The translations under genes and the position numbers were made by a program. This document shows, one piece after another, positions 22,423 through 33,179 of a stretch of 64,000 nucleotides of DNA; the stretch's first letter is position 1, and each line of letters starts with the position of its first letter. The DNA lies in the NCBI GenBank assembly GCA_023897205.1, contig JAHWDD010000012.1, forward strand, positions 310,001 through 374,000. The letters run 5' to 3'. Origin of the DNA: Exophiala sp. HKRS030 (lineage: Eukaryota; Ascomycota; Eurotiomycetes; Chaetothyriales; Herpotrichiellaceae). Below the pieces are notes generated by a model that was given only the letters and a program-made list of their open reading frames with translations, did no database searches and had not been told where the DNA came from.

Positions 22423-24538
22423 TGAGCAGTCAAGAGCCTACACTGCTGCCAATGCTGTAGGATGTTACAGCATTAATCGCTCGGGCAAAAGTGTATGCGC
22501 TCGCTTTCATAGTCAGAGCTCAGATATTCGGAGGTAGAAAGTCGGTCGGTGTAAAGTAGAGGAGGCGGCTAATTCTCAACAAGAGAGCAGTAGTACTTAG
22601 TATGGGCAAAGAACAAGGTCAAACGCAAGCGAACCAGGCAGCTGAGGTCACTGGCTCCAGTCAAGAGACCGGTAGAGAGGGGGAAGAAGAGGATGATGAT
22701 GGTGATGATGCAGCAGATGCAGGCATAGACACAGGCACAAGCAGGCAGGCCATGGGGGAGGCCTGGGTGGGATATAGTAATGAGTGGACAGTACAGTAAA
22801 TAACAAAGACCATGTGCTGAAGGGGGCAAGTGCGCGCAGGCACGCGGCAGAAGTTGGTGTAGTTTGCTTCACCGCTTCGTCCCTTCGTTCCCGTGCCTTT
22901 TTCCCTGTACCACTCACCATCATTCTCCATCACCTCCTCCTCCTCTCCCTGTCGCTGTCTCTCGCTCCCCGCGATATTCTCGTGCATTCTGATTGAACCC
23001 TGCAGGGTGATCTACTTGTCTAGGTCGTCCCAGTTCTACCCGTGTCATGGCGCAGCTTCTGTCCTTCTGCCTATTCGTTCAATCTCATCAAATCACAGGC
23101 ACAACGCTCTCTGACTGGCCTGGCGAGCCCTCGATCTTTTGTCACAAGGATGATGCTAGCGGGCCATTGAAGCCTGATCAGGCCAAAAATCCCCCACTCC
23201 CCTCGCATTACAAAAGGCTTGTGCCACTTGACTCACAATAATGGATGGGCCTGGCAACTCTTGGTACCTGGACACTTGCTGCTAAGAGAATGTGGATGTT
23301 GTTGCCGAGCAAGAAACAGCAGGGTTGGTGGCAATACGTACGTCGGCCCAGTGGTAACAATCAAACGTCCAAAGTGCACGACGCAGACAAACAGCACCGC
23401 ATAGCACAGGACATTTCAGCATATGGGACAGGATCCCTGCCCCTCAGCTTCTCTGCTCGGCCCGTCCTTGTGACATATCTCACAAGGCTACAGGCACCTA
23501 GGAGTCATGGCCCATCCTGAGAGACCTATGTTATCATTGTCCAGATGGCTTTCTCTGCACCTCACTGCAACTCGATAACTTCCTACTGGGAACTCGAATG
23601 CCTGTCAAGCGATATGAATCGTCTACAGGATCAACAACACCGAGAGATTCCATTTTAGCAGTACGAGGTAGGTTACCGCGGACACAATTTGACTTGGGCG
23701 CTCTCCGCGACGCCAAAATGCCCTTTCGAAGCAGACACGTACCCCTTGATTGTGATGTCTCTCAGACTGTTAGGCATCGTCATGCTCTGTCACTGAGTAT
23801 GGGCATAGGTGACTGCCGCCTTGATATTGAATATCATATTGCATTCCCTCTAATGAACCATGACTCTAATTTGTCATAAACTGGTAGTCGGGAGGTGCTT
23901 CAATATCCCTTGACCATGGAACCCCTATCTGGACGACTTCACTGTCGGCTAGGCATGGCAGATGGCACTGGTATCTTGACATGTGATCATACCATCGACT
24001 CTTTTACAAGAGAGCAAGGGCAGAGCCGGTCTGTATAAGACCTCAATTCCATACACCCATCTGACGGGTCGAGACTCGGGCCTCCCTGATGATTGCACAC
24101 GACCCTCAAACTGAGGTGATTGTGTACGCAAATGCTGAGGATTCAGCTTCAGCGGTATCCTCAATCCTGTGGGTTGCTTATCCTGTCATCTATCATTTCA
24201 TTTGCATGGTCTCCTCACCTCACTTTCATCTTCGAAGGCTCTCATTCAATTTGTTGACCTCCCTTGGCATGTGATCATCAGCATTACTGGGGGTCTCTTC
24301 TTTCACACCCGCTCTTCGATCCTGTATATCTCTCCTGCGTCTTTAATTTCGTCAACAATCGCTCTCTTCTCTTCTCATGCTCCGTGTTTGAGGACACTAC
24401 TTTCGTTAAAGAGAGCCTCCCTACTCATTCTTCATCCATACCTTCAACCTTGCATGGCCATCTTTTCTTCAAGTCTGACTTGACTACCAAGCGGTTTGAA
24501 CCATTTTCTTACAGGAAGGACATCCATTTGAAGAAACA
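22423..24538. other. Divergent 2.1-kb intergenic region
   Basis: No frame over about 110 codons and none with a recognisable domain. A purine-rich tract with GAA/GAT repeats lies at about 22670-22720, and CT-rich tracts occur at 22920-22970 and 24200-24500, the latter probably part of the SRA-gene promoter or leader. Confidence 0.45.
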
Positions 24539-26362
24539 ATGCCATTCCCTCAACATTACGTCGACTCTCGGCCGCGATACTCTTGGGTACCAAATATAGG
24601 CTGGGTCCCTGCAAGACCTCAACCTCGTCGGCATCACGACATTTATCGACCACGATATTCGCACGAAGCTGCTCTCAATGGAAACACACGAGGGTCTGAC
24701 CGTCATCGAAATAGGCCTCACCAGCCTCCAACCCCAGGGCGGGAAGAGCTAGAAACAGGGCCCACTACGAGAAATCAGGAGCTCTCATGCCAGACCACTC
24801 AAATGGAGACTGCTGCAGCATCTGTGCCAGTCAATCCAGAATCCGAAAGTGGAGAAGGTAGACCTTGCTCCCTTCTCGCAGACCAGCAGCTAGAGCCGAA
24901 TATTGCTGAGACCACCCCCAAAAGAGAGGGATCTAACAACACCAACCAAGATGAAAGTGTGTCTATCAGTGAGACAAGCACCCAAACATCGCTCATTCTT
25001 GAAGAAGGCTCACCAACCAGAGTTTCTGGTGATACTGGCCATGCCACTGGAGCCGTTGACTCCCAATCGCAGTCGACACCTCCTCGATCGCCGAGCCCAC
25101 GTGCCCTGGCTGGCCGACCTGAACCTGTGTGTGTTTGTCCAATTTCTGACAAGTGCGCTGCCAAAGATGACGCACTAATCGACTGTCGGCATTTGGTATT
25201 AGAATGGAAGAAATGGGAGACCCGCGCAAAAGAAAAGCCCCCTGTGTAAGTTCCAACTCTACTAGGAATGGTCTATCAGTTTCATTGTCACTGATACATA
25301 GAGCACAGGCTACCTCTGGATCGAGACCCAGCCAATGAAGCATTCGTTACACTAGATGAAGCCATTGTCATAATCAGACTTTTGGATCAAGTTGAGATCA
25401 GACCTAGGCTCCAGATGAGTATTCAATATGTTTTCGACAAGATTCGAGACTGGAATCGGAAAATGTTGCACAATTCCATCTCCAAGGAAGTCCTAGATGA
25501 AGGCGGCATCATGCAACGCTTGAAGGGCTTCCTTGGTGCGCATAACGCGGCCATGCGACAAGCGAAAAAGGTCCCTTTCGATATCATCGAAGATCTCACT
25601 TATCTCCATTGTAAATGGGATCGCGGCGACCTCAGTGTACTCCCTCGTAGAGGCCTGATCCGTTCCGCGGGAGGTGGGCCCTCTGCAGTCGATCCTAAAT
25701 GGCCCTACGCGCGATCAGCCAATTTCTATGGTCATGGCCATCTCGTTAATGGTCAGACTTGGATCTCTCGAGCGGCCATGGTGCGAGATGGTGCTCATTC
25801 GGCCCTACAAGCGGGCATTTGCGGAACAGTAAAGGACGGAGCCCGCAGTATTGTCATGGGATTCTATATCGAAACCACAAAGGAAGGTTACGCAGATCGA
25901 GACTTTGGTGAAACAATTGAGTACATCGGAACTGCGCTGAAAAGAAAGATTGATGATGTGGAACCCACCAACATCAAAGACTTATCCAAGCATCGTTCAT
26001 CTCGCAAGACCAAAAACACTGCTGGTGATGGTCCAACAAATGCCACAGAGTGTCTAATGACAAGTTATCGAAATGGAAAGCCAGTCAGATTATTCCGCTC
26101 GTGGATGCTACCCAGAGTCAACTCCTTGAGGCCGCTGAAAGGCTTTCGCTACGATGGTCTCTATGAGGTCAAGAAGTATGAGCTCCTCAAGAAGGAGAGG
26201 CAGATCTACAAGTTTGTAATGACCAGGATGAGGGAGGGTCAAGGTCCGCTAAGGGAAGTTATGCCTCCTTTTGAACCACCGCAGAAGAAGAAGCGGAAGG
26301 CAGGAGATGAATTGGGAGCTTCCTCAGGATCTCGCCGAGGCCCTCGACAAAAACGCAAATAA
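24539..26362 (+). CDS. SRA-YDG (SAD/SRA) domain protein
   Basis: Two exons, 24539-25245 and 25309-26362, 586 aa. The first 200 residues are disordered and Pro/Ser/Thr-rich. A helical segment (DEAIVIIRLLDQVEIRPRL to FLGAHNAAMRQAKK, about 250-310) follows, then an SRA-YDG domain (about 345-560): YGHGHLVNGQTWISRAAMV, RDGAHSALQAGICG, DGARSIVMGFY, GKPVRLFRSW and the signature GFRYDGLYEVKKYE. In plants and animals this domain flips out and reads modified cytosine (UHRF1, SUVH). No PHD, RING, SET or HNH segment is visible, so it would be a stand-alone reader. The C-terminus is a basic tail (KKKRK, RGPRQKRK) suiting nuclear import and DNA contact. Methyl-cytosine binding is inferred, not shown. Confidence 0.82.
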
Positions 26363-27050
26363 ATAGGCCGAGAAAAGCCATCCTTATGGGCGAAGGAGAG
26401 GATGTTTCATCGACGCGACATTTTGAGTTGACTGGAGCTGGCATCTTGTTCTGAGAAAGCACGAAGAGAAGGTGAAGACAGATGCTGTTGTCGGAAGCTG
26501 AAACCAGGGACGTTTTAGAGCTATCAAAGACGAGGGAAGGGGTAAACGACACCGAGCAAACGAAACACGTGATGAGCAGTGCTAGGTCGAACAATGTCGT
26601 TGAAGAAATCAGAGCTGGTGACTTTTGGTAGAGCGCTGAGCGGATGGAATATGCGATGCAAGGTTTTCGAGCAGTGGCTGCTTTGGTGAAGTGTGCCGGA
26701 TATGTATAGAGTAATGACACTGGCAAGGTGCTGGAATACGAGGAAATGGACTTTTCAACATGGAGTGCTATCGTGTACAGTACAGTGCAGTGCAGTGCCG
26801 CACTGCTGATCAATGATGGTGCTAGCGAGAGCTCAACAGCAATGCAATTCTGTTCGTCTATGATCTAATTCGGGCCAAACAATCAAGGTCGCAGGGCTAT
26901 TTACGGAGTGACATGAGTGCCTTACGAGTATCGAAGATGTGCCTCGGGAGAGTGCTCTCTCGGCCCCCATGAGACTAGAAGGGAAGAACAGGGCGGTTTG
27001 GCCTGCGTATATAAACAGTGCCAAGTTTGCTTTCTACTTGTACAAACAGT
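26363..27050. other. Convergent intergenic region
   Basis: 3' flanks of the SRA gene (+) and the lysyl-tRNA synthetase gene (-). A short imperfect tandem of (T/G)(A/G)CAGT units is at about 26776-26797 and a TACGGAGTG motif is at 26902. No gene. Confidence 0.45.
26902..26910 (+). repeat. TACGGAGTG motif copy
   Basis: The G-ending variant of the recurrent motif, in a convergent spacer. Confidence 0.5.
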
Positions 27051-29127
27051 TCACGAGTCCTTCTTCTCGGCGCCTCTCGTCACGGCCCTCAGATTGCCAA
27101 AGGTCATCACGTCGCCTATCCTCTCCCGACCCGTGAACAGCATGACGAGCCTGTCGATCCCGCAGCCCCAGCCGCCCGTGGGCGGGAGGCCCCATTCGAG
27201 GGCCCGGATGTAATCTTCGTCCACGGTCATGGCTTCCTCGTCGACGACGACGATGCCGTTTTGCTGCTGCCGCCGTTCATCCTGCCGGGCCAGGCGCTGT
27301 TGGTCGGTGAACTTTCGGCGCTGCTCGAAGGGAGAGTTTTCCTCCTCGTAGCAGTTGACCACCTCCTTGCCTTGGATAAAGAGTTCTGCGCGTGCCGCGA
27401 CGCGTTGGGAGTTGGGGACCGACGGATGGACGTACGACTTGGCGAGCGGCGACAAGCATTCCGGGATGTTCGTGATCCATATGGGCCGGTCGAGGGACTT
27501 GGGCTCGATGTAAACCGATGCCAGTTTGTCGACGAGTCTCGGGACGGTCGGGTTCGAAGGAGTAGACAGGGACCTGGTCTCGAATATTTCGATCAAAGCC
27601 TTTTGCGCACCAGGAGACGAGAGGTTCGGTAGGTCGCTGCCTAATGCAGAGTTGAGGGTGGACATGAAGTCGAATTCGGCAAAGGACTCACTCTCACTGA
27701 CTTGTTTGATCAGTAAGCGCGATTGTTCCGTGCTCGGTGCCACCATCGGTAGCGCTTGCATCGCGATTGCAATGACTTTGAGCAACTGGTGCGTGTACTT
27801 TATCAGTTGGGTGAGCTCGTGGTCGACGGCGTAGAATTCGCACGTGTAGAATTCGGGATTGTGCGTCTTGTCGACGCCTTCATTGCGGAAAGAGGGTCCG
27901 ACCTCGAAGATACGCGTCATGCCGCCGACTATGAGACGCTTGAGATACAATTCTGGTGCGATGCGGAGAGCGAGTTTCCTGTCGAAATGCGTGGAACCGG
28001 TTTCGAACGGTTTCGCCGTCGCACCGCCAGCGGAAGCGGAGAGGATAGGGGTGCTGACTTCGACGAAAGATAGCTGTTCGAAGAAGGAGCGCATAGTACG
28101 TATCAGGGACGATCGCGCTTTCAACGTCGAAATCACATTGGGATCTGTGAGCATTTCAACGTGGCGTGGTGTAAAGTTCGACTCCGACATTTCACTCGTG
28201 GCAAACCCTGGTTGTTCGACTGGAAACCGATTCAGACAGGGAGACAAGAGCACAGGGAGGCTCGAGGCTTTGATCGTGATTTGACCATTCTTTGACCGAA
28301 ACGGTGGGCTGCCTTGAATGGAAATATAGTCGCCGCGGCGGATCAAGCGAGTTTGACGTTTGAAGGCGTCAAGGTCGACGCGGGAGGCGAGGGAGGCCTG
28401 GGATATGGTAACTTGTATTTTGGACTGGTCCTTTACAAGGTCGAGAAAGACGAGCTTCGATCCAGATAAACGGATGGACGCTATTCTGCCCGAGACTGTG
28501 GCGGTCAGCAGACGGTATTCCTGACGGACACACAAGCTGTACCTTGTACGTCTGCGGCCGGAGAACTTTCAGGGGTGCTGGCACCCTCATCATCCTCGAA
28601 CTCGCTCACGAGTGTTTTGATGTCCCGTTCCTTTTGCTTGATGGTACATCTTGGGTAGAGATTGGTACCGCTGGGGCCCAACTCTCGCATCCGCTCTTCC
28701 ACCTCCTTGCTTGAATACGCCGAGTCCTGCTCTGAAGTTCCACGGTTGGTGGGTTTGGAATCCGCAGTACTGAAGCGGGCTTTGGGAAGCCATTGTGCCG
28801 TGGGCACTGGCAGTTGGCAGTGCCTGAGCTTGACTATACTACCGGCTCGGCGAAGCGGAGATCTAGGCGCAGGATGTTGTCAGATTCGGAGCACATCACA
28901 GAAGGCATATGGAGGCAAAATGTGCTTGTAGCATCAGACATTTACTGGAGGTGTAGTGATCATTGCACGCCGAAGCGAGCGTCACTCGCAGCGGTTCTTC
29001 TCGGTTTTCTCTTCATCTGGGGGAGGGGGGGAGGCTTTGTTGGACGGTAGAGAACTAGAACTTACCTTGCCGTAGCCGACAGGCGGGAGGACGTCTGCCA
29101 TATCTGCCATGTTGATCTGCTGGACAT
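27051..29127 (-). CDS. Mitochondrial lysyl-tRNA synthetase (class II)
   Basis: Charges mitochondrial tRNA-Lys. Proposed exons: 29127-29066, 28769-28543, 28495-27051; 577 aa. Exon 1 codes MSSRSTWQIWQTSSRLSATA, a basic, Ser-rich presequence that supports import. The OB-fold anticodon-binding domain (SGRIASIRLSGSKLVFLDL) follows, then class II motif 2 (FRNEGVDKTHNPEFY) and motif 3 (GWGCGIDRLVML), both typical of LysRS. The acceptor of the long first intron (about 296 nt) is the least certain boundary: joining at 28769 keeps the frame and drops a segment without ATG; an alternative acceptor further upstream (after CTCAG, near 28826) also keeps the frame. Shares a 275-bp promoter with TIM10. The cytosolic enzyme would be a different gene. 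Confidence 0.9.
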
Positions 29128-29402
29128 CAATGTAGCAACATGACCAAGCGTGTCGAAGGGTGAGTGAGTTTTGGTGGTGTTTTGGTGAAATGTCTCGTTT
29201 GGAGAAATTTCACGGATTGATTGTCGCTTAAGCTTCGGTAGAATTTGGCGCCGAGTTCCATGTAAATCATGGAGAGAGAATGCACTGCGTCCATAATTTC
29301 AGTCTCAACATCACAACCTCTTGCTTTACGAACACCGCACACACGTTTCCGCTACTCTCGAGTCCCCCTCTAGCACCGAAAACCTCATAAGAAAGAAGCA
29401 AC
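29128..29402. promoter_or_regulatory. Bidirectional promoter of lysyl-tRNA synthetase and TIM10
   Basis: Only 275 bases separate the two divergent start codons, and both products are nuclear-coded mitochondrial proteins. It contains an AT-rich centre near 29190-29260. No specific factor site is identified. Confidence 0.6.
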
Positions 29403-29794
29403 ATGTCTTTCCTTTTCGGCGGTGGGCGACCACAGCCAAGCTCCGCAGAAAAGATTGCGGCGGCCGAGCAAGAAGTCGAGTTGGTCTCAGACATGTACAA
29501 AAGGTATGTAGAAGAGGCCTGTGGCGGTTTTGACGGACAGGATATCAAGATCTCCACAAACTACATTCGTATCGTGCTGACCAACTTGTGTCCCTCAGAT
29601 TGACAAAGTCATGTCTGGCAAAATGTGTCCCCGCCGACTACCGCGAAGCCGAACTCAACAAGGGCGAGAGCGTCTGCCTCGATCGGTGTGTCGCCAAATT
29701 CTTCGAGGTCAACATCAAAGTCTCCGAGAAGATGCAAGGAGAAGCCGCTCAAAGAGGTGGAGGTGCCGGCGCCGGTGGCATGTTTGGAATGTAG
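29403..29794 (+). CDS. TIM10: Mitochondrial inner-membrane translocase chaperone Tim10
   Basis: Small intermembrane-space chaperone that, with Tim9, escorts hydrophobic carriers to the TIM22 complex. Exons 29403-29503 and 29599-29794, 98 aa. The twin CX3C motifs, Cys39-x3-Cys43 (CLAKC) and Cys60-x3-Cys64 (CLDRC), are intact and properly spaced between two amphipathic helices. The C-terminus is Gly-rich ([12 protein letters not shown]). The start is fixed by MSFLFGGG, typical of Tim10. It has no cleavable presequence, as expected for the MIA40 import route. Diverges from a mitochondrial tRNA synthetase gene. Confidence 0.95.
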
Positions 29795-30175
29795 AATCAG
29801 CACGATGGCTTTGTACAATACACCTCAGCTTCGGCCATGGTTATGGACCCGGATGGGATAGCTTGGACACACGAAACATAATCTTGTGAGAATCCAAGCA
29901 GGGAGGGCAGTCTAATGATATCAAGCTTCGAAATCTGTACAATTATTCTACACTTTGATGGCGTGAAGCTGGTGACAGCCGGGCTTGAATCAAGGGACAT
30001 ACTGCTACGGAGCACGCAAACTTGGATTCCAGGTGCGCGTGATGCACGAGTCCATCTCAGACAAGATCTCCAATCTGGTGGAATGAAGAGAATCAATATT
30101 ATGTCGTATTCTTTATGGTTCCGACCTTTGTAACCTCCCAACGCCTCGCTAAATTCATTCAAACCACCATGTCAG
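29795..30175. other. Convergent intergenic region
   Basis: 3' flanks of TIM10 and the STB6-like gene. No gene. Confidence 0.4.
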
Positions 30176-32743
30176 TCAACTAGATTTGGATACTTTCCGT
30201 GAGCCCATGAAGTTGAACATGCGTTGTAGCCATGGGACTGAAGCTTGGTTCTCCTCGCCAATCAATTGCTTCACTTTCTCTTCGATGGCAAGAACGTTTC
30301 GCTCAAAGTCGTTCACACCATCTTCAACCTCCTGTAACCTAGATTGCAACGAGTCGAGCTCATAGTCCATCTTGGCACCTAACATTTCAATCCTCCTAAG
30401 ACTCTCAGTCAATCCTGCCTTTTCATGAGACACAAGGTCGGAAGATGTCGCTTGCAAGGTCTGGTACTCATCTAGGCGATGGTAGTACAGCTCGTGTAGG
30501 TGTTCTAGATTCTGATGGGCAGCGTGGTCAAGTGCTTCCACATGGGCCACTCTACTCTCTGTATACGGTATAAGTGCTTGCTGAATGGTTTGTATTCGTC
30601 GTGCCTTCTTTTGTGCAGCTGCCACCAGTGAATCGCGCTCAGCAAGAGCATTGGTGAGATCGCCTTCGATTTGACCCTTGACAATACCCTCCTCAGCCAC
30701 ATTTACTGGCATTCTCAGGACGGCATTCTCCAGCATGCTGAACGATAAGCGCCGATTGAGCCTGTTAGTGCGAGGGCTGTCAACGTCAAGTCTGCTGGTC
30801 AGTGCGACAGCGCTTGCCGACCCTCGCAACACTCGACTATGTATGCCCCTGTACGGCATCTCGGCTGAGAAGTTTCTGTATATGTCAGATTGGAACTCGT
30901 TGCGTAGCTCAGCGAGTTCAGCATTGACTTTCTTCCTTCTTGGAGAATCTCCTGGCAGGGCTTGTCTTAGTTGTTGCCGGTGAGACGGGATCTGTTTCTC
31001 TTGAGTAGCATCCATGCCTTGTAGAGGCTGCCCACGCATATCCTTGGGTGATGTTGTTCCAGCTTCAAGTAGTGCCATATCGAACGCTGGTGGCCCGGTT
31101 GGCCTTGAGCTCAATACAGGCCGTCCGTTGTAATCGCGATGAAAATGACGGGATGATCTGGCGTAGCCAGCATCAGCCCAGTCTTGGACATCTTCGCCGT
31201 CCTTTGAATACTGAGAGCGATGGGTCTTCAGCCCGCCCACGGCATCCCTTATGCGGTTGCGATTTGATCGACCATCAGATGTCTGGTTTGTGAGGCCGGT
31301 ATCGATCCTCTCAAGAGTCGCCCCTTCAAATACAGCATCCTGGTGTTCCCCAGTCCAAAGAAAGTTGCCCTGATCATCGGTCTTGAATACTCGGCCGTTC
31401 AGTGAGTCAACAGCAGCCACAAAGTCTCCAGACTTTATTGGTTTGCCCTGCCATAGCCACTTCAACTTTGGACCAGTGACGACTTGGGCAAAGCGCTCAA
31501 TGTCAAGGGTTTCTGCTTCGGAGATACCAACCTTCTCACGAGCTCCCACAATGCCCATGACCATCTCGCCACCTTTGCCACTCAGCTCAGCCACAGTTGA
31601 TTTGACGGCCTTTGGAACGGTCCAGCCTTCGCCGGCAGCATTCTTCGCTGTCGCTCGGTGTAGTCGATCCAGAGTCTCGCGGTCTAAACGTCGTGTCTTC
31701 TCCATTTTATGACTTTTTTGAAAATGTCCTATGGCACGTTTCATCTGGTAGATATCGAGAACGTCTTTGCCGACTGTGGATCCAAAAGCTTTCAGACGAT
31801 TATACGCGCCGATGAGAAGACCAAGAAGAGCTGCCACACTGCTTGGACCAAGGACGCCATCATTGGGTCCGACATTGTAGAAATAAGTGCCAATATCAGT
31901 CCACCAATCATTGACTGCTTTCTCAGTAACATCGCACAGTAGCCCATCAGCATACGCGGGCTGTAATTTGTCGTACATGACCAGCGCAATTTGACAGACG
32001 CGGACCAATTCCATGACAGATTGATACAGCGGTACGCTTTCGCTGGTTCGATACAGGTGGTGAAATTTGGCAATAGTACTAGGTTGAGGGGGCTGAAGGT
32101 TGATACCGGCTCTTCCTGAGCAGCCCATGCGCTTGAGGTTTTCGTTGACAATGAAGTCGTCCTTGTGTTTCCTGACATCGCCATCTGGAATAGGAATTAC
32201 CGTCAAGGTCGCCGGAAAGCTGCTTAAATTCGTAACCATGAGAGTCCCTAAGGGCGTGTCTTTTTCTTTGGCATAAGATTGAGTTACTGCTTGGAAGTAG
32301 ACTTGTAGTCGAGGTGACCAGGTACTTTCGTCGCTAGGTACTGCCAGAACGTTGACCAGGATAGAGTGCGACGTGTCGCCGGTGTAGGTGCAGATCACGA
32401 AAGTCGGGTGCGTTCTCGAGCACACCCATTGTTCTACGATGTATAGTTCGTAGCCTTCAAGTCGCCTCCAGCGCTCGATAGCATCAGTCGCAGGATCCTC
32501 TTCCAAGTAGCGGAAGGCAATGGGATCCGAAAAGACCATTCGCTTCTTCCGGCTTTGACCTGGACGACTCTGTCGAGAAGCGATAGACGTTGGGCTGGAA
32601 AGGACCTGTCCATCCTGTACCGATGTATCTGTGTCAGCCTTAGGACTCGATCTGGAGGGCTTGTCTTGTGGCGAGCCCATGTACGAGTGAAGGCTATGGT
32701 AAGGAGTTAAAAAACTCGGGTTGGTAAAATTTAGGCCGCTCAT
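30176..32743 (-). CDS. STB6-like (Sin3-binding) protein
   Basis: Intronless, 855 aa, ATG at 32743. In yeast Stb6 and Stb2 bind the Sin3 corepressor; the mould homologues are otherwise little studied. The N-terminal 65 residues are disordered; the conserved domain begins at VFSDPIAFRYLEEDP and runs through EGYELYIVEQWVCSR, TPLGTLMVTNLSSFPATL, and a helical part (VLGPSSVAALLGLLIGAYNRLKAF and DIYQMKRAIGHFQK) to about residue 375. A middle region is disordered. The last 200 residues hold long coiled-coil helices (ALAERDSLVAAAQKKARRI; LDSLQSRLQEVEDGVNDFER), suggesting oligomerisation. No enzyme motif is seen. Family call is by pattern recognition; the Sin3 link is known only from yeast. Diverges from RMD5 across 436 bp. 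Confidence 0.8.
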   Translation of the reverse strand: MSGLNFTNPSFLTPYHSLHSYMGSPQDKPSRSSPKADTDTSVQDGQVLSSPTSIASRQSRPGQSRKKRMVFSDPIAFRYLEEDPATDAIERWRRLEGYELYIVEQWVCSRTHPTFVICTYTGDTSHSILVNVLAVPSDESTWSPRLQVYFQAVTQSYAKEKDTPLGTLMVTNLSSFPATLTVIPIPDGDVRKHKDDFIVNENLKRMGCSGRAGINLQPPQPSTIAKFHHLYRTSESVPLYQSVMELVRVCQIALVMYDKLQPAYADGLLCDVTEKAVNDWWTDIGTYFYNVGPNDGVLGPSSVAALLGLLIGAYNRLKAFGSTVGKDVLDIYQMKRAIGHFQKSHKMEKTRRLDRETLDRLHRATAKNAAGEGWTVPKAVKSTVAELSGKGGEMVMGIVGAREKVGISEAETLDIERFAQVVTGPKLKWLWQGKPIKSGDFVAAVDSLNGRVFKTDDQGNFLWTGEHQDAVFEGATLERIDTGLTNQTSDGRSNRNRIRDAVGGLKTHRSQYSKDGEDVQDWADAGYARSSRHFHRDYNGRPVLSSRPTGPPAFDMALLEAGTTSPKDMRGQPLQGMDATQEKQIPSHRQQLRQALPGDSPRRKKVNAELAELRNEFQSDIYRNFSAEMPYRGIHSRVLRGSASAVALTSRLDVDSPRTNRLNRRLSFSMLENAVLRMPVNVAEEGIVKGQIEGDLTNALAERDSLVAAAQKKARRIQTIQQALIPYTESRVAHVEALDHAAHQNLEHLHELYYHRLDEYQTLQATSSDLVSHEKAGLTESLRRIEMLGAKMDYELDSLQSRLQEVEDGVNDFERNVLAIEEKVKQLIGEENQASVPWLQRMFNFMGSRKVSKSS

Positions 32744-33179
32744 GGTTCTATAAGGGTGGCATCAAGTAGAAAAGTAACAAAGATGCATCCATGCGTATGA
32801 GCCATGGTCTATGGCTGTGTGATGGCTGGTTGAACCGGTGGTCAATGTTTTGTGAGGTTCTCGTGTTACCCAAGTTACTGACGACGTCGTCATTGCCTAG
32901 ATTTTGCGGGGGAGTTTCGGCGGTCTCAGGCTAAGCGCAGGTCCTCACGTGTCGATCCATTTACTCGTACTCATCAGTCTACTCGTACTCATCCTCGCCT
33001 CTTAGACACCACCATCATTCATGACCTTCTGTCTGCTTGCCCACGTGGTACGGCACAAGATACTCCATCTTCTTCCAGGTCGTTGGATTGATGCCTAACA
33101 GACTTGTAACGGCGCCTCGCTGACCATGAAATTAGCGAATCCAATGCGCAATTGATAACCTCTGAATCCGTTGTCCACC
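32744..33179. other. Divergent promoter region of STB6-like and RMD5 genes
   Basis: 436 bases. It contains a near-tandem repeat of TACTCGTACTCATC around 32960-33000. No gene. Confidence 0.45.

Noticed and set aside
26259..26813. 184-codon minus frame overlapping the SRA gene end
   Set aside because: No ATG at its start, overlaps the well-supported C-terminus of the SRA gene, and its hydrophobic stretches look incidental.
29066..29113. Short protein MADMADVLPPVGYGK ending at a splice donor
   Set aside because: A different frame of the same exon gives a convincing mitochondrial presequence that joins LysRS in phase; the alternative has no good downstream exon.
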